Shown here piece after piece: positions 34,865 to 44,459 of a stretch of 64,000 bases of DNA (the first letter of the stretch is position 1; every line of letters starts with the position of its first letter). The position numbers and the translations under genes were made by a program. Under the pieces are notes generated by a model. It did not search any database and was not told the DNA's origin. It worked only from the letters and a program-made list of their open reading frames with translations. The stretch is from Silvibacterium bohemicum (GTDB taxonomy: Bacteria; Acidobacteriota; Terriglobia; Terriglobales; Acidobacteriaceae). The stretch is from assembly GCF_001006305.1 (NCBI RefSeq), contig NZ_LBHJ01000001.1, positions 434,001 through 498,000 of the forward strand, written 5' to 3'.

Positions 34865-35043
34865 AGTTTCAGTCCAGAAAACCGGCCTAATCTCTCCGGC
34901 GTCAAAGCTCAGGTCACAGCTGGATAGACTGGTACCGCGCGCCGGAAATCCGGCGGCGGAGAGGGCTCGCCTCGTACGATTACGGATCAGCTCACTGCGA
35001 CTCGTCTGGCAACGGCCCGATGATGCCGGCCGGAGAACGCGGC

Positions 35044-35382
35044 CTAGAGCGCGGTCGATCCGCGCTCGTCGTTGCGGATGCGGATGGCTTCGTCGATCTT
35101 CGAGATGAAAATCTTCCCGTCGCCGATTTTGCCGGTACGAGCCGAAGAAAGAATGGCCTGCACCGCTTTGTCGACCAGCTCGTCCACAACCACCATCTCC
35201 AGCTTGATTTTGGGGAGAAGGTCGACGGTGTACTCGCGCCCGCGGTAAAACTCCGTGTGGCCCTTCTGCCGTCCGTGGCCGCGCGCTTCGAGAATCGTCA
35301 TTCCCTCGATTCCCACTTCAAGAAGGGCGTCTTTCACTGCATCCAGTTTCGAAGGCTGAATGACTGCTTCAATCTTTTGCAT
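35044..35382 (-). CDS. glnK: Nitrogen regulatory protein PII
   Basis: The 112-residue trimeric signal protein has the T-loop with Tyr51 (GREYTVDLLPK), the site uridylylated by GlnD. The B-loop TGKIGDGKIFI binds ATP, and the C-loop is complete. The start ATG 35382 gives the normal MQKIEAVIQP opening. It lies 50 bp downstream of amt on the same strand, the typical glnK-amtB pairing, so it likely plugs the ammonium channel when nitrogen is plentiful. GlnB and GlnK cannot be told apart by sequence alone; GlnK is chosen from context. Confidence 0.94.
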   Translation of the reverse strand: MQKIEAVIQPSKLDAVKDALLEVGIEGMTILEARGHGRQKGHTEFYRGREYTVDLLPKIKLEMVVVDELVDKAVQAILSSARTGKIGDGKIFISKIDEAIRIRNDERGSTAL

Positions 35383-35432
35383 TGCTCACTGTCCCAGGCT
35401 ACAAAGAGTATCAGGTTTATGTTTTATGCGGC

Positions 35433-36833
35433 TTAGGAGGCAAAGTCGTAGCCTTCTTCACCGTGCTGCGTAAGATCCAGACCCTCGGACTCCTGATCCG
35501 GCGTCACCCGCAATCCTATCGTCGCGTCCACAATCTTAAGCAGGATCAGGGTACCAACAATCGAGATCACCCATGCAATCGCAACTCCCACCAGCTGGTT
35601 GAGCACCTGGTGCCAGTTGCCTTCGACTGCTCCGGAGGGCAGGGGATTGCCCTTGGCATCTTTGAAAATGGGATTGATGACGCTCGACGCGAAGATGCCG
35701 GTGAGAATCGCTCCGAGCGTTCCGCCCGCTCCATGCACGCCGAAGGCGTCGAGCGAATCGTCGTAGCCAAACCATGACTTCACCTTGATGACCATGAAGT
35801 AGCAGAAGAACCCAGCGATCAAGCCGATCACGATGGCCGACATCGGCTGAACGAATCCCGCCGCCGGAGTAATCGCAACCAGGCCAGCCACCGATCCGGA
35901 AATCGCGCCAAGAGCGCTGGGCTTGCCGTTGCGAATCCATTCCGCCAATGCCCAGCTCAACGCCGCGGCCGCAGCGGCGAAATGCGTGTTCACGAAGGCG
36001 CTGGTGGCCAGCGTTCCCGCGGCCAGTGCGCTGCCTGCGTTAAAGCCGAACCAACCTACCCACAGCAGGCATGCGCCGATGAAGCTCAGCACCACCGAAT
36101 GCGGCGGCATGGCTTGCTTCGGATAGCCGAGACGCTTGCCGAGATAAATAGCGCAAACCAAAGCCGAGACGCCGGAGGTCACGTGCACCACAGTGCCGCC
36201 CGCAAAATCGAGGCAGGGGAAGCGTCCGCCCAGCGACGCGTTGAGCAATCCGCCTTTGCCCCAGACCATGTGCGCCATGGGCGAATACACGAAGATCGAC
36301 CACAGCACGAGAAACGCAGCCATGCCGCTGAACTTCATGCGCTCCGCAAACGCGCCGGTGATCAGCGCCGGCGTGATGATCGCAAACATCAGCTGATACA
36401 CCATGAAAGTCTGCAGCGGCAGCGTGGCTGCGTAATCGGGATCGGGCGCAAGTCCCACACCGTGCAGAAACAAATTATGAAAGCCGCCGATGAAGCTGGT
36501 TCCCGTGCCAAAAGCCAGGCTGTAATTCACGATCGCCCACATCACCGTGATGATGGCCATCATGGCGAAGCTTTGCATCATGACCGACAGCACGTTCTTC
36601 TTCCGCACCAGGCCGCCATAGAAAAGCGCCAAGCCGGGGCCGGTCATCATCAGCACCAGCGCCGAACTCGTCAGCATCCAGCTGTTGTCAGCGGAGGACT
36701 GCGCCTGCGCCACCTGGGCTTCGAGCTTCGTCAGCCGATCGGAGGTAGACGGCGCGGAAACCGGCTGGGCCACCGCATTTCCGCAACAAAACAACGTCAG
36801 AGCGAGGAGAAACCCCACGAAATAAGAACGCAT
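35433..36833 (-). CDS. amt: Ammonium transporter (Amt family)
   Basis: The protein has 466 residues from ATG 36833 with GGGAG 4 nt upstream. A signal peptide and about 11 membrane helices follow. Amt motifs are ALVLMMTGPGLALFYGGLVRKKN, FAERMKFSGMAAF, DFAGGTVVHVTSGVSAL and DAFGVHGAGGTLGAILTGIF (the pore histidines). It conducts ammonium or ammonia and is controlled by the PII protein encoded next in the operon. I looked for a sigma-54 promoter upstream of the start and saw none. Confidence 0.95.
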   Translation of the reverse strand: MRSYFVGFLLALTLFCCGNAVAQPVSAPSTSDRLTKLEAQVAQAQSSADNSWMLTSSALVLMMTGPGLALFYGGLVRKKNVLSVMMQSFAMMAIITVMWAIVNYSLAFGTGTSFIGGFHNLFLHGVGLAPDPDYAATLPLQTFMVYQLMFAIITPALITGAFAERMKFSGMAAFLVLWSIFVYSPMAHMVWGKGGLLNASLGGRFPCLDFAGGTVVHVTSGVSALVCAIYLGKRLGYPKQAMPPHSVVLSFIGACLLWVGWFGFNAGSALAAGTLATSAFVNTHFAAAAAALSWALAEWIRNGKPSALGAISGSVAGLVAITPAAGFVQPMSAIVIGLIAGFFCYFMVIKVKSWFGYDDSLDAFGVHGAGGTLGAILTGIFASSVINPIFKDAKGNPLPSGAVEGNWHQVLNQLVGVAIAWVISIVGTLILLKIVDATIGLRVTPDQESEGLDLTQHGEEGYDFAS

Positions 36834-37155
36834 AACACTCCCGATTTTCAATAATGGCAAGTTACGTCGGCCGGATTGTCTCCGGCGTCTTTTTCAAGCT
36901 TTGGCAAGGTTTGGTGCGGGGAAAGCAGTTCTGTTTGCGTGCTCCAGAACCACGCTTTCATCGTGCGTTGGAGTTACTTTTACACATTTTTCGCAATTGG
37001 CAAACAGGGAAGGAGAATTCGTGTTGCATGCGGCGCTTCGGGAGCCGCGGTGGAATCGTGCAGCCCGCGCATAATTCAGGGCATCTTCTGCTCGGGGTGT
37101 TGAAAATGAACGATTTCTGACGGTACTCTAACGATATCGAGGGTATAGTGAAGGT
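36834..37155. other. Divergent promoter region of amt and nuoB, with a hairpin
   Basis: No gene is supported. A 6-bp stem GCCGGA/TCCGGC at 36870-36886 with a 5-nt loop is followed on the plus strand by GTCTTTTT, so it resembles an intrinsic terminator pointing away from amt, although no plus-strand gene ends here. It may belong to a short transcript antisense to the amt leader, or be chance. Confidence 0.4.
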
Positions 37156-37740
37156 ATGAGCGATGTCGGCAGCAGCACCTTGCGTGACAGATATCTTTTT
37201 GGGGCGTTGGACAGCAGCGCCAAGAACCGCCAAAAGCTCAACGAAGTCAGCTACGGCTACGAACAGCCCGAGGGCGTCTTCCTCACTTCGCTGGACGCGG
37301 CGATCAACTGGATCCGCAAGAATTCAGTTTGGCCGATGACCTTCGGTTTGGCCTGCTGCGCCATCGAGATGATGTCGATGGGGGCGTCGCGCTTCGACGT
37401 GGCGCGTTTCGGCGCAGAAGTCTTTCGGCCTTCCCCGCGGCAATCGGATCTCATGGTCATCGCCGGTCGCGTTTCGCAGAAGATGGCGCCGGTCATTCGC
37501 CGTCTCTATGACCAGATGCCGGAGCCGAAGTGGGTCATTTCCATGGGCGCCTGTGCGACCTCGGGAGGCGTTTTCAATAACTACGCCCTGCTCCAGGGGG
37601 TTAATCAAGTGATTCCTGTCGACGTCTATGTTCCAGGGTGCCCGCCGCGTCCCGAGCAGCTCCTGTACGCGATCACACTTTTGCAGGAGAAAATTCAGCA
37701 CGAGCGCGGCAGTCTCAAACGCGCATTGAATCTCCAGTAG
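37156..37740 (+). CDS. nuoB: NADH-quinone oxidoreductase subunit B (orphan)
   Basis: The 194-residue subunit holds the N2 iron-sulfur cluster of complex I. The cluster cysteines are in [11 protein letters not shown] (two adjacent Cys), [10 protein letters not shown] and [12 protein letters not shown]. The quinone-side segment [28 protein letters not shown] is complete (quoted in part). Length and motifs are normal, but no other nuo gene is near: both neighbours are unrelated. It may be a second copy beside a full nuo operon, or a split operon member. Confidence 0.94.
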   Translation: MSDVGSSTLRDRYLFGALDSSAKNRQKLNEVSYGYEQPEGVFLTSLDAAINWIRKNSVWPMTFGLACCAIEMMSMGASRFDVARFGAEVFRPSPRQSDLMVIAGRVSQKMAPVIRRLYDQMPEPKWVISMGACATSGGVFNNYALLQGVNQVIPVDVYVPGCPPRPEQLLYAITLLQEKIQHERGSLKRALNLQ

Positions 37741-38090
37741 CCCCTATTTTTGAATAACTTAACGATCGGCTGGGCATCTTCAGGCTGTTCGTATCCACCC
37801 GTTCAAGGGGGAGACTTCTCGGCAACCCCGGAGTGTGTCTTTCTCAGGCTTCACGACCAGAGCTATGTGCTTGAGAAATTTAACGCCATCTATAGGCAAC
37901 TCATTGAAAAAATTGTGATCTAACCAGTTAAATATGGTAGGTTGAATACGCTGATAACTTCAGGCTCGTCCTGATCCTTTTGATTTTCTCGTTCCCTTAG
38001 CTTTAGCAACATTTAAACGATTTTTGGCCTGGGCTTACTTGCGTAAGCCAATATTTGTATGACTTCCCAATTCTTGCGGAGGATAGACGC
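37741..38090. other. Intergenic leader region upstream of the OmpA-like gene
   Basis: This AT-rich 350-bp stretch contains no gene. GGCTTACTTGCGTAAGCC at 38034-38051 forms a 7-bp perfect hairpin with a TTGC loop, 40 bp before the start codon. An earlier GGGG/CCCC pair at about 37808-37829 could also form. The lower GC content and two hairpins suggest a regulated leader, but I cannot assign a known riboswitch. Confidence 0.5.
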
Positions 38091-39788
38091 ATGCATTCTC
38101 GTTTGTTAACTTCCCTGAGCCGAATTCTGCTTGTTGGGTGTGCCGTTGGAGTCGGTGCATCGAGCATGTATGGGCAGAGCTCGACCTCGACCCCCCCTGA
38201 AGCACCTACTTCCAGAATCGATGTTTTCCTCGGCTATTCGTACCTCGCCCCCAAGGGTTCGGTCGCGACTCCTCAGGCCGATGGAACCACCTTTACCGAT
38301 AGCTATTCGTCGATCAATGCCGGCGCCATCGGCAGCGTGGCCTACTACTTCAACAAGTATGTGGGCGGTCAGATCGAATACGCGAATCATCCGGACGGCA
38401 ACAATGACGGCGCGCAGACTGCGCAGGCCGGTATCATTTTCCGTTTCCCGGTGCAGGGCATGACCCCCTTTGTTCACGGCCTGGCCGGCGGCGTTCGCCT
38501 CGGCGGCCCGAATGACGAACCGTTCGCTGCTCACCCCTACACCTGGGGACCGGCTCTGACGGCCGGCGGCGGACTGGACTACGACCTGCCCTTCATGAAT
38601 CATCGTTTCGGCCTTCGTCTCTTCCAGGCCGATTATGAATACTTCCACGCCAACTTCGGTCCCGAGGTTTATGTCGGCGGCCGTGCGAACCCAGGCAATG
38701 CCCGTCTGAGCACTGGTCTGGTCGTGAAGTTTGGCAACATCACGCCGCCTCCTCCGGTACAGTACGCTTGCTCGGCTAGTCCGACGTCGGTGTTCCCCGG
38801 CGAGCCGGTCACCATCACCGGAACTGCTTCGAACCTGAACCCCAAAAAGACTGCTACCTATACCTGGAGCGGTCAGGGCGTGACGGTCAGCGGCAGCAGC
38901 TCGACTGGCAACATCGATACCGCCAGCCTCGCTCCTGGCTCATATACGGTTACCGGACACGTAGCCGAGGGCACCAAGGCCGGCGAGTCTGCCGATTGCA
39001 CCGCGCAATTTACGGTGAAGGCATTCGAGCCGCCGACAGTGAGCTGCTCGGCCAATCCTTCCACCGTCAAGCCGGGTGACAGCTCCACCATCACCGCGAC
39101 TGGCGTCAGCCCGCAGAACCGTCCGCTGACCTACAGCTACCAGGCTTCTGCTGGAACTGTAAGCGGCACCGGCAACACGGCAACCCTGTCCACCACTGGC
39201 GCTCCTGCAGGCTCGGTCACTGTCACTTGCAACGTCGTCGACGACAAGGGTCAGACCGCATCCTCGACCACTACCGTCAGCATCGAGCAGGCTCCGCCGC
39301 CGGCTCCCAAGACCCAGACGCTCTGCACGATCCAGTTCGATCATGACAAGAAGCGTCCGGCTCGCGTAGACAACGATGCCAAGGGCTGCCTCGATGACGT
39401 GGCGCTCAACGCACAGCGTGCTTCCGACGCAACCCTGGTTGTGGTCGGCAATACCGCTGCCCCTGCCGCCGAACCGGCCAAGGGTCGTCACCACCATGAG
39501 CACATGGAAGCCGACCTGGCTGCCCAGCGTGCGGTCAACACCAAGGACTATCTGGTGAAGGAGAAGGGCATTGACGCCAGCCGCATCTCGGTGCGCACTG
39601 GCACTACCGGCACCAACGAGGTCGACAACTACCTCGTGCCCGCCGGCGCCACCTTCGACACCGACGTCACCGGCACTACCGCGGTCGACGAGTCCACAGT
39701 GAAGCCGCAGGCCAGAACCGCTCCTCCCGCGCACCATGTGCACCGGAAGACGGCTGTTCATCCTGCTCCGGGTGCGACGAGCAACTAA
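38091..39788 (+). CDS. OmpA-like outer-membrane protein with two Ig-like domains
   Basis: The protein has 565 residues from ATG 38091, which has GGAGG 8 nt upstream. The signal peptide ends near SSMYGQ. An eight-stranded barrel-like domain (about 40-230: IDVFLGYSYLAP, GGGLDYDLP, LFQADYEYFHANFG) is followed by a Pro linker and two repeated Ig/PKD-like domains that start with the paired motifs CSASPTSVFPGEPVTITGTA and CSANPSTVKPGDSSTITATG. A C-terminal part resembles the OmpA peptidoglycan-binding fold (AQRAVNTKDYLVKEKGIDASRISV), but the acidic TD motif is replaced by NT. It probably anchors the outer membrane; wall binding may be weak. Confidence 0.8.
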   Translation: MHSRLLTSLSRILLVGCAVGVGASSMYGQSSTSTPPEAPTSRIDVFLGYSYLAPKGSVATPQADGTTFTDSYSSINAGAIGSVAYYFNKYVGGQIEYANHPDGNNDGAQTAQAGIIFRFPVQGMTPFVHGLAGGVRLGGPNDEPFAAHPYTWGPALTAGGGLDYDLPFMNHRFGLRLFQADYEYFHANFGPEVYVGGRANPGNARLSTGLVVKFGNITPPPPVQYACSASPTSVFPGEPVTITGTASNLNPKKTATYTWSGQGVTVSGSSSTGNIDTASLAPGSYTVTGHVAEGTKAGESADCTAQFTVKAFEPPTVSCSANPSTVKPGDSSTITATGVSPQNRPLTYSYQASAGTVSGTGNTATLSTTGAPAGSVTVTCNVVDDKGQTASSTTTVSIEQAPPPAPKTQTLCTIQFDHDKKRPARVDNDAKGCLDDVALNAQRASDATLVVVGNTAAPAAEPAKGRHHHEHMEADLAAQRAVNTKDYLVKEKGIDASRISVRTGTTGTNEVDNYLVPAGATFDTDVTGTTAVDESTVKPQARTAPPAHHVHRKTAVHPAPGATSN

Positions 39789-39817
39789 CTCCAGGCTGGA
39801 AGTTTCAGCCGTAACTG

Positions 39818-39849
39818 AAAAGGCCGACCGGAACTCCGGTCGGCCTTTT
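39818..39849 (+). terminator. Strong Rho-independent terminator
   Basis: A 14-bp perfect stem (AAAAGGCCGACCGG/CCGGTCGGCCTTTT) with an AACT loop begins 30 bp past the OmpA-like gene. The right arm ends in TTTT and CCATTTT follows. The symmetric A and T tracts mean it would work in both directions. Confidence 0.93.
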
Positions 39850-39955
39850 CCATTTTGCCGGTCACATTTTACCTGTCGCCGGGTATCACTTCGGTAACCG
39901 CATAAAAATGGTGTAAACGCTATGATGGAGGTGGAATCTAACGCGTACAGAATCT

Positions 39956-41947
39956 ATGAAACTCCGATTTTCTTCGTCTCTTGTCCTTGGTTGCGCACTC
40001 GCAGGATTGATTCACACCTCCACCCTTCATGCACAAATCACGCCGTGGGTCTCCGTTGGCCCGCACGGCGGTGACGCCCGGGCCTTCGCCTACGACCCGG
40101 CAAACCCCCAGCACATTTATCTCGGCACCACCAGCAGCTGGATCTATCAATCCAGCGATGGCGGAGCGACCTGGTCGCGTCTGGCCCATCTGGGCAAGGT
40201 CGACGATCTCATTGTCGATAACCTGACCGTGGATTCTGCCGACCCTAAGACCCTCTATGCCGGCGTATGGCAGCTCGACAGCCCTGGCGGGGGTGTCTAT
40301 GTCAGCCACGATAGCGGCGTGACGTGGACATCTATGAAGGATATGGATGGGCAGTCCGTGCGTGCTCTCAGCCAGGCTCCTTCCAATCCCAAGATTCTCG
40401 TGGTTGGCGCCATCAGCGGCGTCTACCGCACAGAAGACGGCGGAGACCACTGGACGCAGATCAGCCCGCAGGGCAGCGGCGAGATTCACAAGGTCGAATC
40501 CATCGCCATCGATCCTGCCGATCCCAAGACCATCTATGCCGGAACCTGGCACCTGCCTTGGAAGACCACGGACGGCGGCGCCAACTGGCACAACATCAAG
40601 GAAGGCCTCATCGATGACTCGGATGTCTTCTCCATCATCATCGATCCGACCAAGCCCAGCGTGGTCTACGCCAGCGCCTGCTCCGGCATCTATTCCAGCC
40701 AGAACGGCGGAGAACTCTTCCGCAAGGTGCAGGGCATTCCCTCCACAGCTCGGCGCACGCGCGTGCTGGAGCAGGATCCGGTCGATCGCCGGATAGTCTA
40801 TGCGGGAACCACCGAAGGCCTGTACAAGACCATGGATAGCGGTGCGAACTGGACGCGCATGACCGGTCCCGACGTCATCATCAATGACGTTTACGTCGAT
40901 CCGAAAAACACGCAGCACGTGCTCCTGGCCACCGATCGCAGCGGCGTGCTCGCCAGCCAGAACGCGGGCTCATCTTTTGTCTCTTCCAATCAGGGCTTCT
41001 CGCAGCGCCAGGTCACGGCGTTCCTGACCGACTCCAAGCACGAGCAGACCATGTATGCCGGCGTCGTCAATGACAAGAGCTATGGCGGCGTCTTCATCTC
41101 CGAAGATGCCGGCAAGACCTGGAACCAGCGCAGCGCCGGCCTCGATGGCCGCGACATCTTCAGCCTGGGAGAGAGCCCGGACGGAACGGTGATCGCCGGT
41201 ACCAGCCACGGCATCTTCCGTTGGAGCGGATCGACCTGGGAACCGGACGGCAAGGTCGTCAACACCACGGAAAAGACGGTCTACGTTGTTCGCAAAGGCA
41301 AGAAGGTCAAGAAGACCGAAACCGAATCTTCGAAGCCACTTGTCATCGACGCGCAGGTGAACGACCTCTCCGTGAGCGGCCCGGTCTGGTTTGCGGCCAC
41401 TTCGGACGGCGTCTATCGGAGCGCGACCCAGGGCGCAACCTGGACCGGCCCTGTGCTCCAGGAAAAGCAATACCGCTTCGTCGATTTCCACGGAGACATC
41501 GTCTTCGCCGCGCGGCGTAACGACCTCAGCGTGTCTGAGGACGGCGGCGTAACCTGGAAGGCGGTTCCGCTTCCTGCCAAGCTGAGTTCGGTACGCGCAC
41601 TCAGCACCGCACCCAACGGCACTTTGTGGTTGGGCGGGCGCGAGGGAGCCTTCTATAGCAACGATCACGGCCAGAGCTGGGAGGCCTTGAGCACGCTGCC
41701 CATCACCAACATCGGCAACGTCGATTGGGACGCAGCGCTCAACCGCGTCGTCATTACTTCGACCGACTCCACGATGGTCTTTGCCGTCGACTCTACCGAC
41801 AAGACCTGGAAGTGGTGGGATGCCGGTTGGCGCGTGCGTAAGGTCCACACCATGGGAGGACGCCTGGTAGCCGCATCGCTCTACGACGGCATCGTCGTGC
41901 AGCCCGCCGACGCCGCGGCCACCGGTTCGCAGCAAGCCCAGCGCTGA
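39956..41947 (+). CDS. Secreted BNR/Asp-box beta-propeller protein
   Basis: The 663-residue protein has a signal peptide (ends at STLHAQ). About eight or more Asp-box repeats of the type SxDxGxTW follow: SSDGGATW, SHDSGVTW, TEDGGDHW, TTDGGANW, TMDSGANW, SEDAGKTW, SEDGGVTW and SNDHGQSW. Each lies after an IYLGT- or LYAGV-like strand, giving one or two propellers as in VPS10 or sialidase-like proteins. No catalytic residues of a sialidase are seen, so it may bind glycans or act in secretion. The rimI-like gene starts 2 bp after its stop. Confidence 0.83.
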   Translation: MKLRFSSSLVLGCALAGLIHTSTLHAQITPWVSVGPHGGDARAFAYDPANPQHIYLGTTSSWIYQSSDGGATWSRLAHLGKVDDLIVDNLTVDSADPKTLYAGVWQLDSPGGGVYVSHDSGVTWTSMKDMDGQSVRALSQAPSNPKILVVGAISGVYRTEDGGDHWTQISPQGSGEIHKVESIAIDPADPKTIYAGTWHLPWKTTDGGANWHNIKEGLIDDSDVFSIIIDPTKPSVVYASACSGIYSSQNGGELFRKVQGIPSTARRTRVLEQDPVDRRIVYAGTTEGLYKTMDSGANWTRMTGPDVIINDVYVDPKNTQHVLLATDRSGVLASQNAGSSFVSSNQGFSQRQVTAFLTDSKHEQTMYAGVVNDKSYGGVFISEDAGKTWNQRSAGLDGRDIFSLGESPDGTVIAGTSHGIFRWSGSTWEPDGKVVNTTEKTVYVVRKGKKVKKTETESSKPLVIDAQVNDLSVSGPVWFAATSDGVYRSATQGATWTGPVLQEKQYRFVDFHGDIVFAARRNDLSVSEDGGVTWKAVPLPAKLSSVRALSTAPNGTLWLGGREGAFYSNDHGQSWEALSTLPITNIGNVDWDAALNRVVITSTDSTMVFAVDSTDKTWKWWDAGWRVRKVHTMGGRLVAASLYDGIVVQPADAAATGSQQAQR

Positions 41948-41948
41948 G

Positions 41949-42428
41949 GTGTTTCGCATTCGCAGGATCGAGCGCGAAGATCTGGATCAGCTCTTCGCGC
42001 TCGACAAGCGATGCTTCCGTCCTGGCATCGCCTATTCCAAGTCCGAACTCGCTTACTTCCTCAACCATTCCCGCAGCCTTACCTATGCCGCCGTGGATGC
42101 TTCCGAAAGCATTCTCGGTTTTGCAATCGCAGAATCGAAGCTGGAGCAGGGCCGGCGCATAGGCCACATCGTCACCATCGATGTCGACCCCAGCCTGCGC
42201 CGCCAGGGCATAGGGCAGCGCCTTATGCAGGAGATGATCGAAGGTCTGCGAGCTCAACGAGCTGTCGCAATTCGCCTGGAGGTTGCGGTCGATAATCTCG
42301 AAGCGCAGTCTTTCTATCGCAAGCTGGGATTCACGCCGACCGGCCGCATTCCTGATTTCTACATGGGCACGCTGGACGCGCTCACTATGGAATGTTCACT
42401 TGAAAGTGCGCCAGATTCATTCTCCTGA
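41949..42428 (+). CDS. rimI: GNAT acetyltransferase (RimI-like)
   Basis: The 159-residue protein has the GNAT fold. The acetyl-CoA loop reads RRQGIGQRLMQEMIEGLRAQ (RxxGxG/A), preceded by IGHIVTIDVDPSLRRQG and followed by IRLEVAVDNLEAQSFYRKLGFTPTG. This layout matches RimI-type N-terminal acetyltransferases acting on ribosomal or other proteins, but the substrate is inferred. The GTG start at 41949 lies 2 bp past the propeller gene's stop. Its end overlaps the next convergent gene by 12 bp. Confidence 0.85.
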   Translation: MFRIRRIEREDLDQLFALDKRCFRPGIAYSKSELAYFLNHSRSLTYAAVDASESILGFAIAESKLEQGRRIGHIVTIDVDPSLRRQGIGQRLMQEMIEGLRAQRAVAIRLEVAVDNLEAQSFYRKLGFTPTGRIPDFYMGTLDALTMECSLESAPDSFS

Positions 42429-42977
42429 AGCAGGTCCAGCCGAGTGATAGCCCGCCGCCGTCAGCAATGAGAGACGCTTCTGCGGGGTGAGCGAACCGGA
42501 GCTCCGCCACAGCACCTGGCCTTGCTTGTTGGTGAGCAGGGCCACGATCTCGTGTTCGTTCGGAATTTGCAGGGTGCGCCGGAATTCGTCCTTGTTGACG
42601 TAGAGCGGAATGATCCAGTGCCACGTTTCCGGGTCGGTCTCATCGCTGCGCATGGAGGAGTTTTCCCACCAGCGGAAGACGAAGTTCTCGCGGCTCGAGA
42701 TGGGCAGCCGGTACCAGCGGAAGCTGAAGTCGCTGTGCTGCAAGGCTTCGGCGACGGGAGACCAGCTATCGATATCCTTCTGTTGTTCAGGCTCAAAGGA
42801 GATCAGCAGAAGATTCGTTTTGCCTTCCAGATCCGAAGGCAGGTTTACCTTGGCCTTGTCCAGGCTGTAGGACAGGGTTCCCGGGAAAACAAGAGGTTTC
42901 TGCGTGTCGCTACTCTGCGCGGCGTGAGCCAGCGGCAAAACCGCCAGGCTGAAAATGATTCGCGCGGCATATCGCAT
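42417..42977 (-). CDS. Exported hypothetical protein, thioredoxin-like pattern
   Basis: The protein has 186 residues from ATG 42977 (a TTG at 42989 adds four). A signal peptide (IIFSLAVLPLAHAAQ) is clear. The rest contains LPSDLEGKTNLLLISFEPEQQKDIDSWSPVAEAL, the strand-loop-helix of thioredoxin-like proteins such as the ATP10/AhpC group, but with no CxxC, so it is probably not a redox enzyme. VALLTNKQGQVLWRSSGSLT near the end fits the same fold. I do not know a specific family. Its 3' end overlaps rimI by 12 bp (convergent). Confidence 0.65.
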   Translation of the reverse strand: MRYAARIIFSLAVLPLAHAAQSSDTQKPLVFPGTLSYSLDKAKVNLPSDLEGKTNLLLISFEPEQQKDIDSWSPVAEALQHSDFSFRWYRLPISSRENFVFRWWENSSMRSDETDPETWHWIIPLYVNKDEFRRTLQIPNEHEIVALLTNKQGQVLWRSSGSLTPQKRLSLLTAAGYHSAGPASGE

Positions 42978-43195
42978 GCTTGAGATCAATCAGTGTCCCA
43001 GGTCTTGAAGTTAAGTTGTCCGGATCTACTTGAGGCATAGTAACAGCCGCGACGACATCCCGCAGCCCGGAGCCATGGCCGGTAGTATAGCCGGAAAATC
43101 CGTAGTTCCCTGCATGGAATACGTACCAGCGGCCTGCAAGGTTCATGGTCGCGAAGGCCGGAGCAGGTGAATTATCATAAGAAGTGAGGAAAAGC

Positions 43196-44359
43196 ATGAT
43201 TGGCGACGACGTGATCGAAACTACAGGCGTGGACGAACGGAGACCTTTCGGCACCGACGACGATCGTTTGAAGCCGATTGCCGCCAGGGTATTGGCCGGT
43301 GAACGCCTCAGCTTCGAAGACGGTCTCGCGCTGTATGGATCGCCTGACATTCTGGCTGTCGGCTGGCTCGCCAACTACGTTCGCGAAAGAATGCACGGCG
43401 ATCTCGCCTACTTCAACGTCAATCGCCACATCAATCCCACCAATGTCTGTGTAGCCGCTTGCCGCCTTTGCGCTTTTGGCCGCAAGAAGGGCACCGAGGG
43501 CTCCTACACCATGGCTTTGGAGCAGGCATGGGAGACGGCGGCCTCCGGATACAGCGAAGCGGTCACCGAGTTCCACATCGTCGGTGGACTTCATCCCGAT
43601 CTGCCCCTCGAATACTTCCTCGATCTGGTACGCGGATTGAAAGAACGCTTTCCGCTGGTGCACATCAAGGCCTTCACCATGGTGGAAGTGGCCTTCCTGG
43701 CGCGCCGTGCCAAGCTCAGTATCCCGCAGACGCTGGAGCGCATGAAGGAAGCCGGCGTCGACTCCTGTCCGGGAGGCGGAGCCGAAATCTTTTCCGACCG
43801 CGTGCGCCACATCATCTGCGATCACAAGATCGATGGCAGCGAATGGCTGGACACTGCGCGCATGGCTCACCAGGCCGGCCTGAAATCGAATGCGACCATG
43901 CTCTACGGCCATGTCGAGAACGATGAAGACCGCGTCGATCATCTGCTGAAGCTGCGCGAGGTGCAGGACGAAACCCACGGCTTCCAGACCTTCATCCCGC
44001 TGGCCTTTCATCCCGACAACACTGCGCTTGGATTTTTGCCCCGCACCAGCGGCATGACCGATATCCGGCAGATCGCGGTGAGCCGCCTGCTGCTCGACAA
44101 CTTCCCGCACATCAAGGCGTACTGGCAGATGATGACAGCGCAGATCGCGCAGATCGCCTTGCGCTTCGGCGCCGACGACGTCGACGGCACGGTGATCGAA
44201 GAGAAGATTTACCACGATGCAGGAGCGACCACGCCGCAAGGCATGCGCCGCCAGGATCTGGTAAGACTCATCACCGAAGCCGGCCGGGTTCCCGTCGAAC
44301 GCGACACGCTTTATCGCGCGGTGACGAGAACGGAAGATTCGTTCACGGTGGCGGTCTGA
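43196..44359 (+). CDS. mqnE: Aminofutalosine synthase (radical SAM)
   Basis: The protein has 387 residues from ATG 43196 with GAGG 7 nt upstream. The radical-SAM cluster motif is CVAACRLCAF (CxxxCxxC), following NVNRHINPTNV. EFHIVGGLHPDLPLEYFLDL and GVDSCPGGGAEIF fit the MqnE/MqnC/CofH group, and FQTFIPLAFHPDNTALG is a conserved segment of MqnE. It couples chorismate-derived enolpyruvyl benzoate with SAM to give aminofutalosine, the first radical step of the futalosine menaquinone pathway. The other mqn genes are not in the window. Confidence 0.92.
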   Translation: MIGDDVIETTGVDERRPFGTDDDRLKPIAARVLAGERLSFEDGLALYGSPDILAVGWLANYVRERMHGDLAYFNVNRHINPTNVCVAACRLCAFGRKKGTEGSYTMALEQAWETAASGYSEAVTEFHIVGGLHPDLPLEYFLDLVRGLKERFPLVHIKAFTMVEVAFLARRAKLSIPQTLERMKEAGVDSCPGGGAEIFSDRVRHIICDHKIDGSEWLDTARMAHQAGLKSNATMLYGHVENDEDRVDHLLKLREVQDETHGFQTFIPLAFHPDNTALGFLPRTSGMTDIRQIAVSRLLLDNFPHIKAYWQMMTAQIAQIALRFGADDVDGTVIEEKIYHDAGATTPQGMRRQDLVRLITEAGRVPVERDTLYRAVTRTEDSFTVAV

Positions 44360-44459
44360 AGAGTAGCGGGCAGCAGTCAGGCGCAAAGACGGTCAGTCAT
44401 TCGCGAGTAGGATGCTGGCCGGGTTCGTGGCTGACCGCTGACTTGCTGACTCGCTGCAG

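Noticed and set aside
36834-37155. Sigma-54 promoter upstream of amt
   Set aside because: I looked for the GG-N10-GC spacing with TGGC and TTGC on the amt strand and found none that fits.
37800-37870. Possible SAM- or c-di-GMP-type riboswitch upstream of the OmpA-like gene
   Set aside because: GGCAACC and a GGGG/CCCC pair are present, but the conserved cores of the known classes are not.
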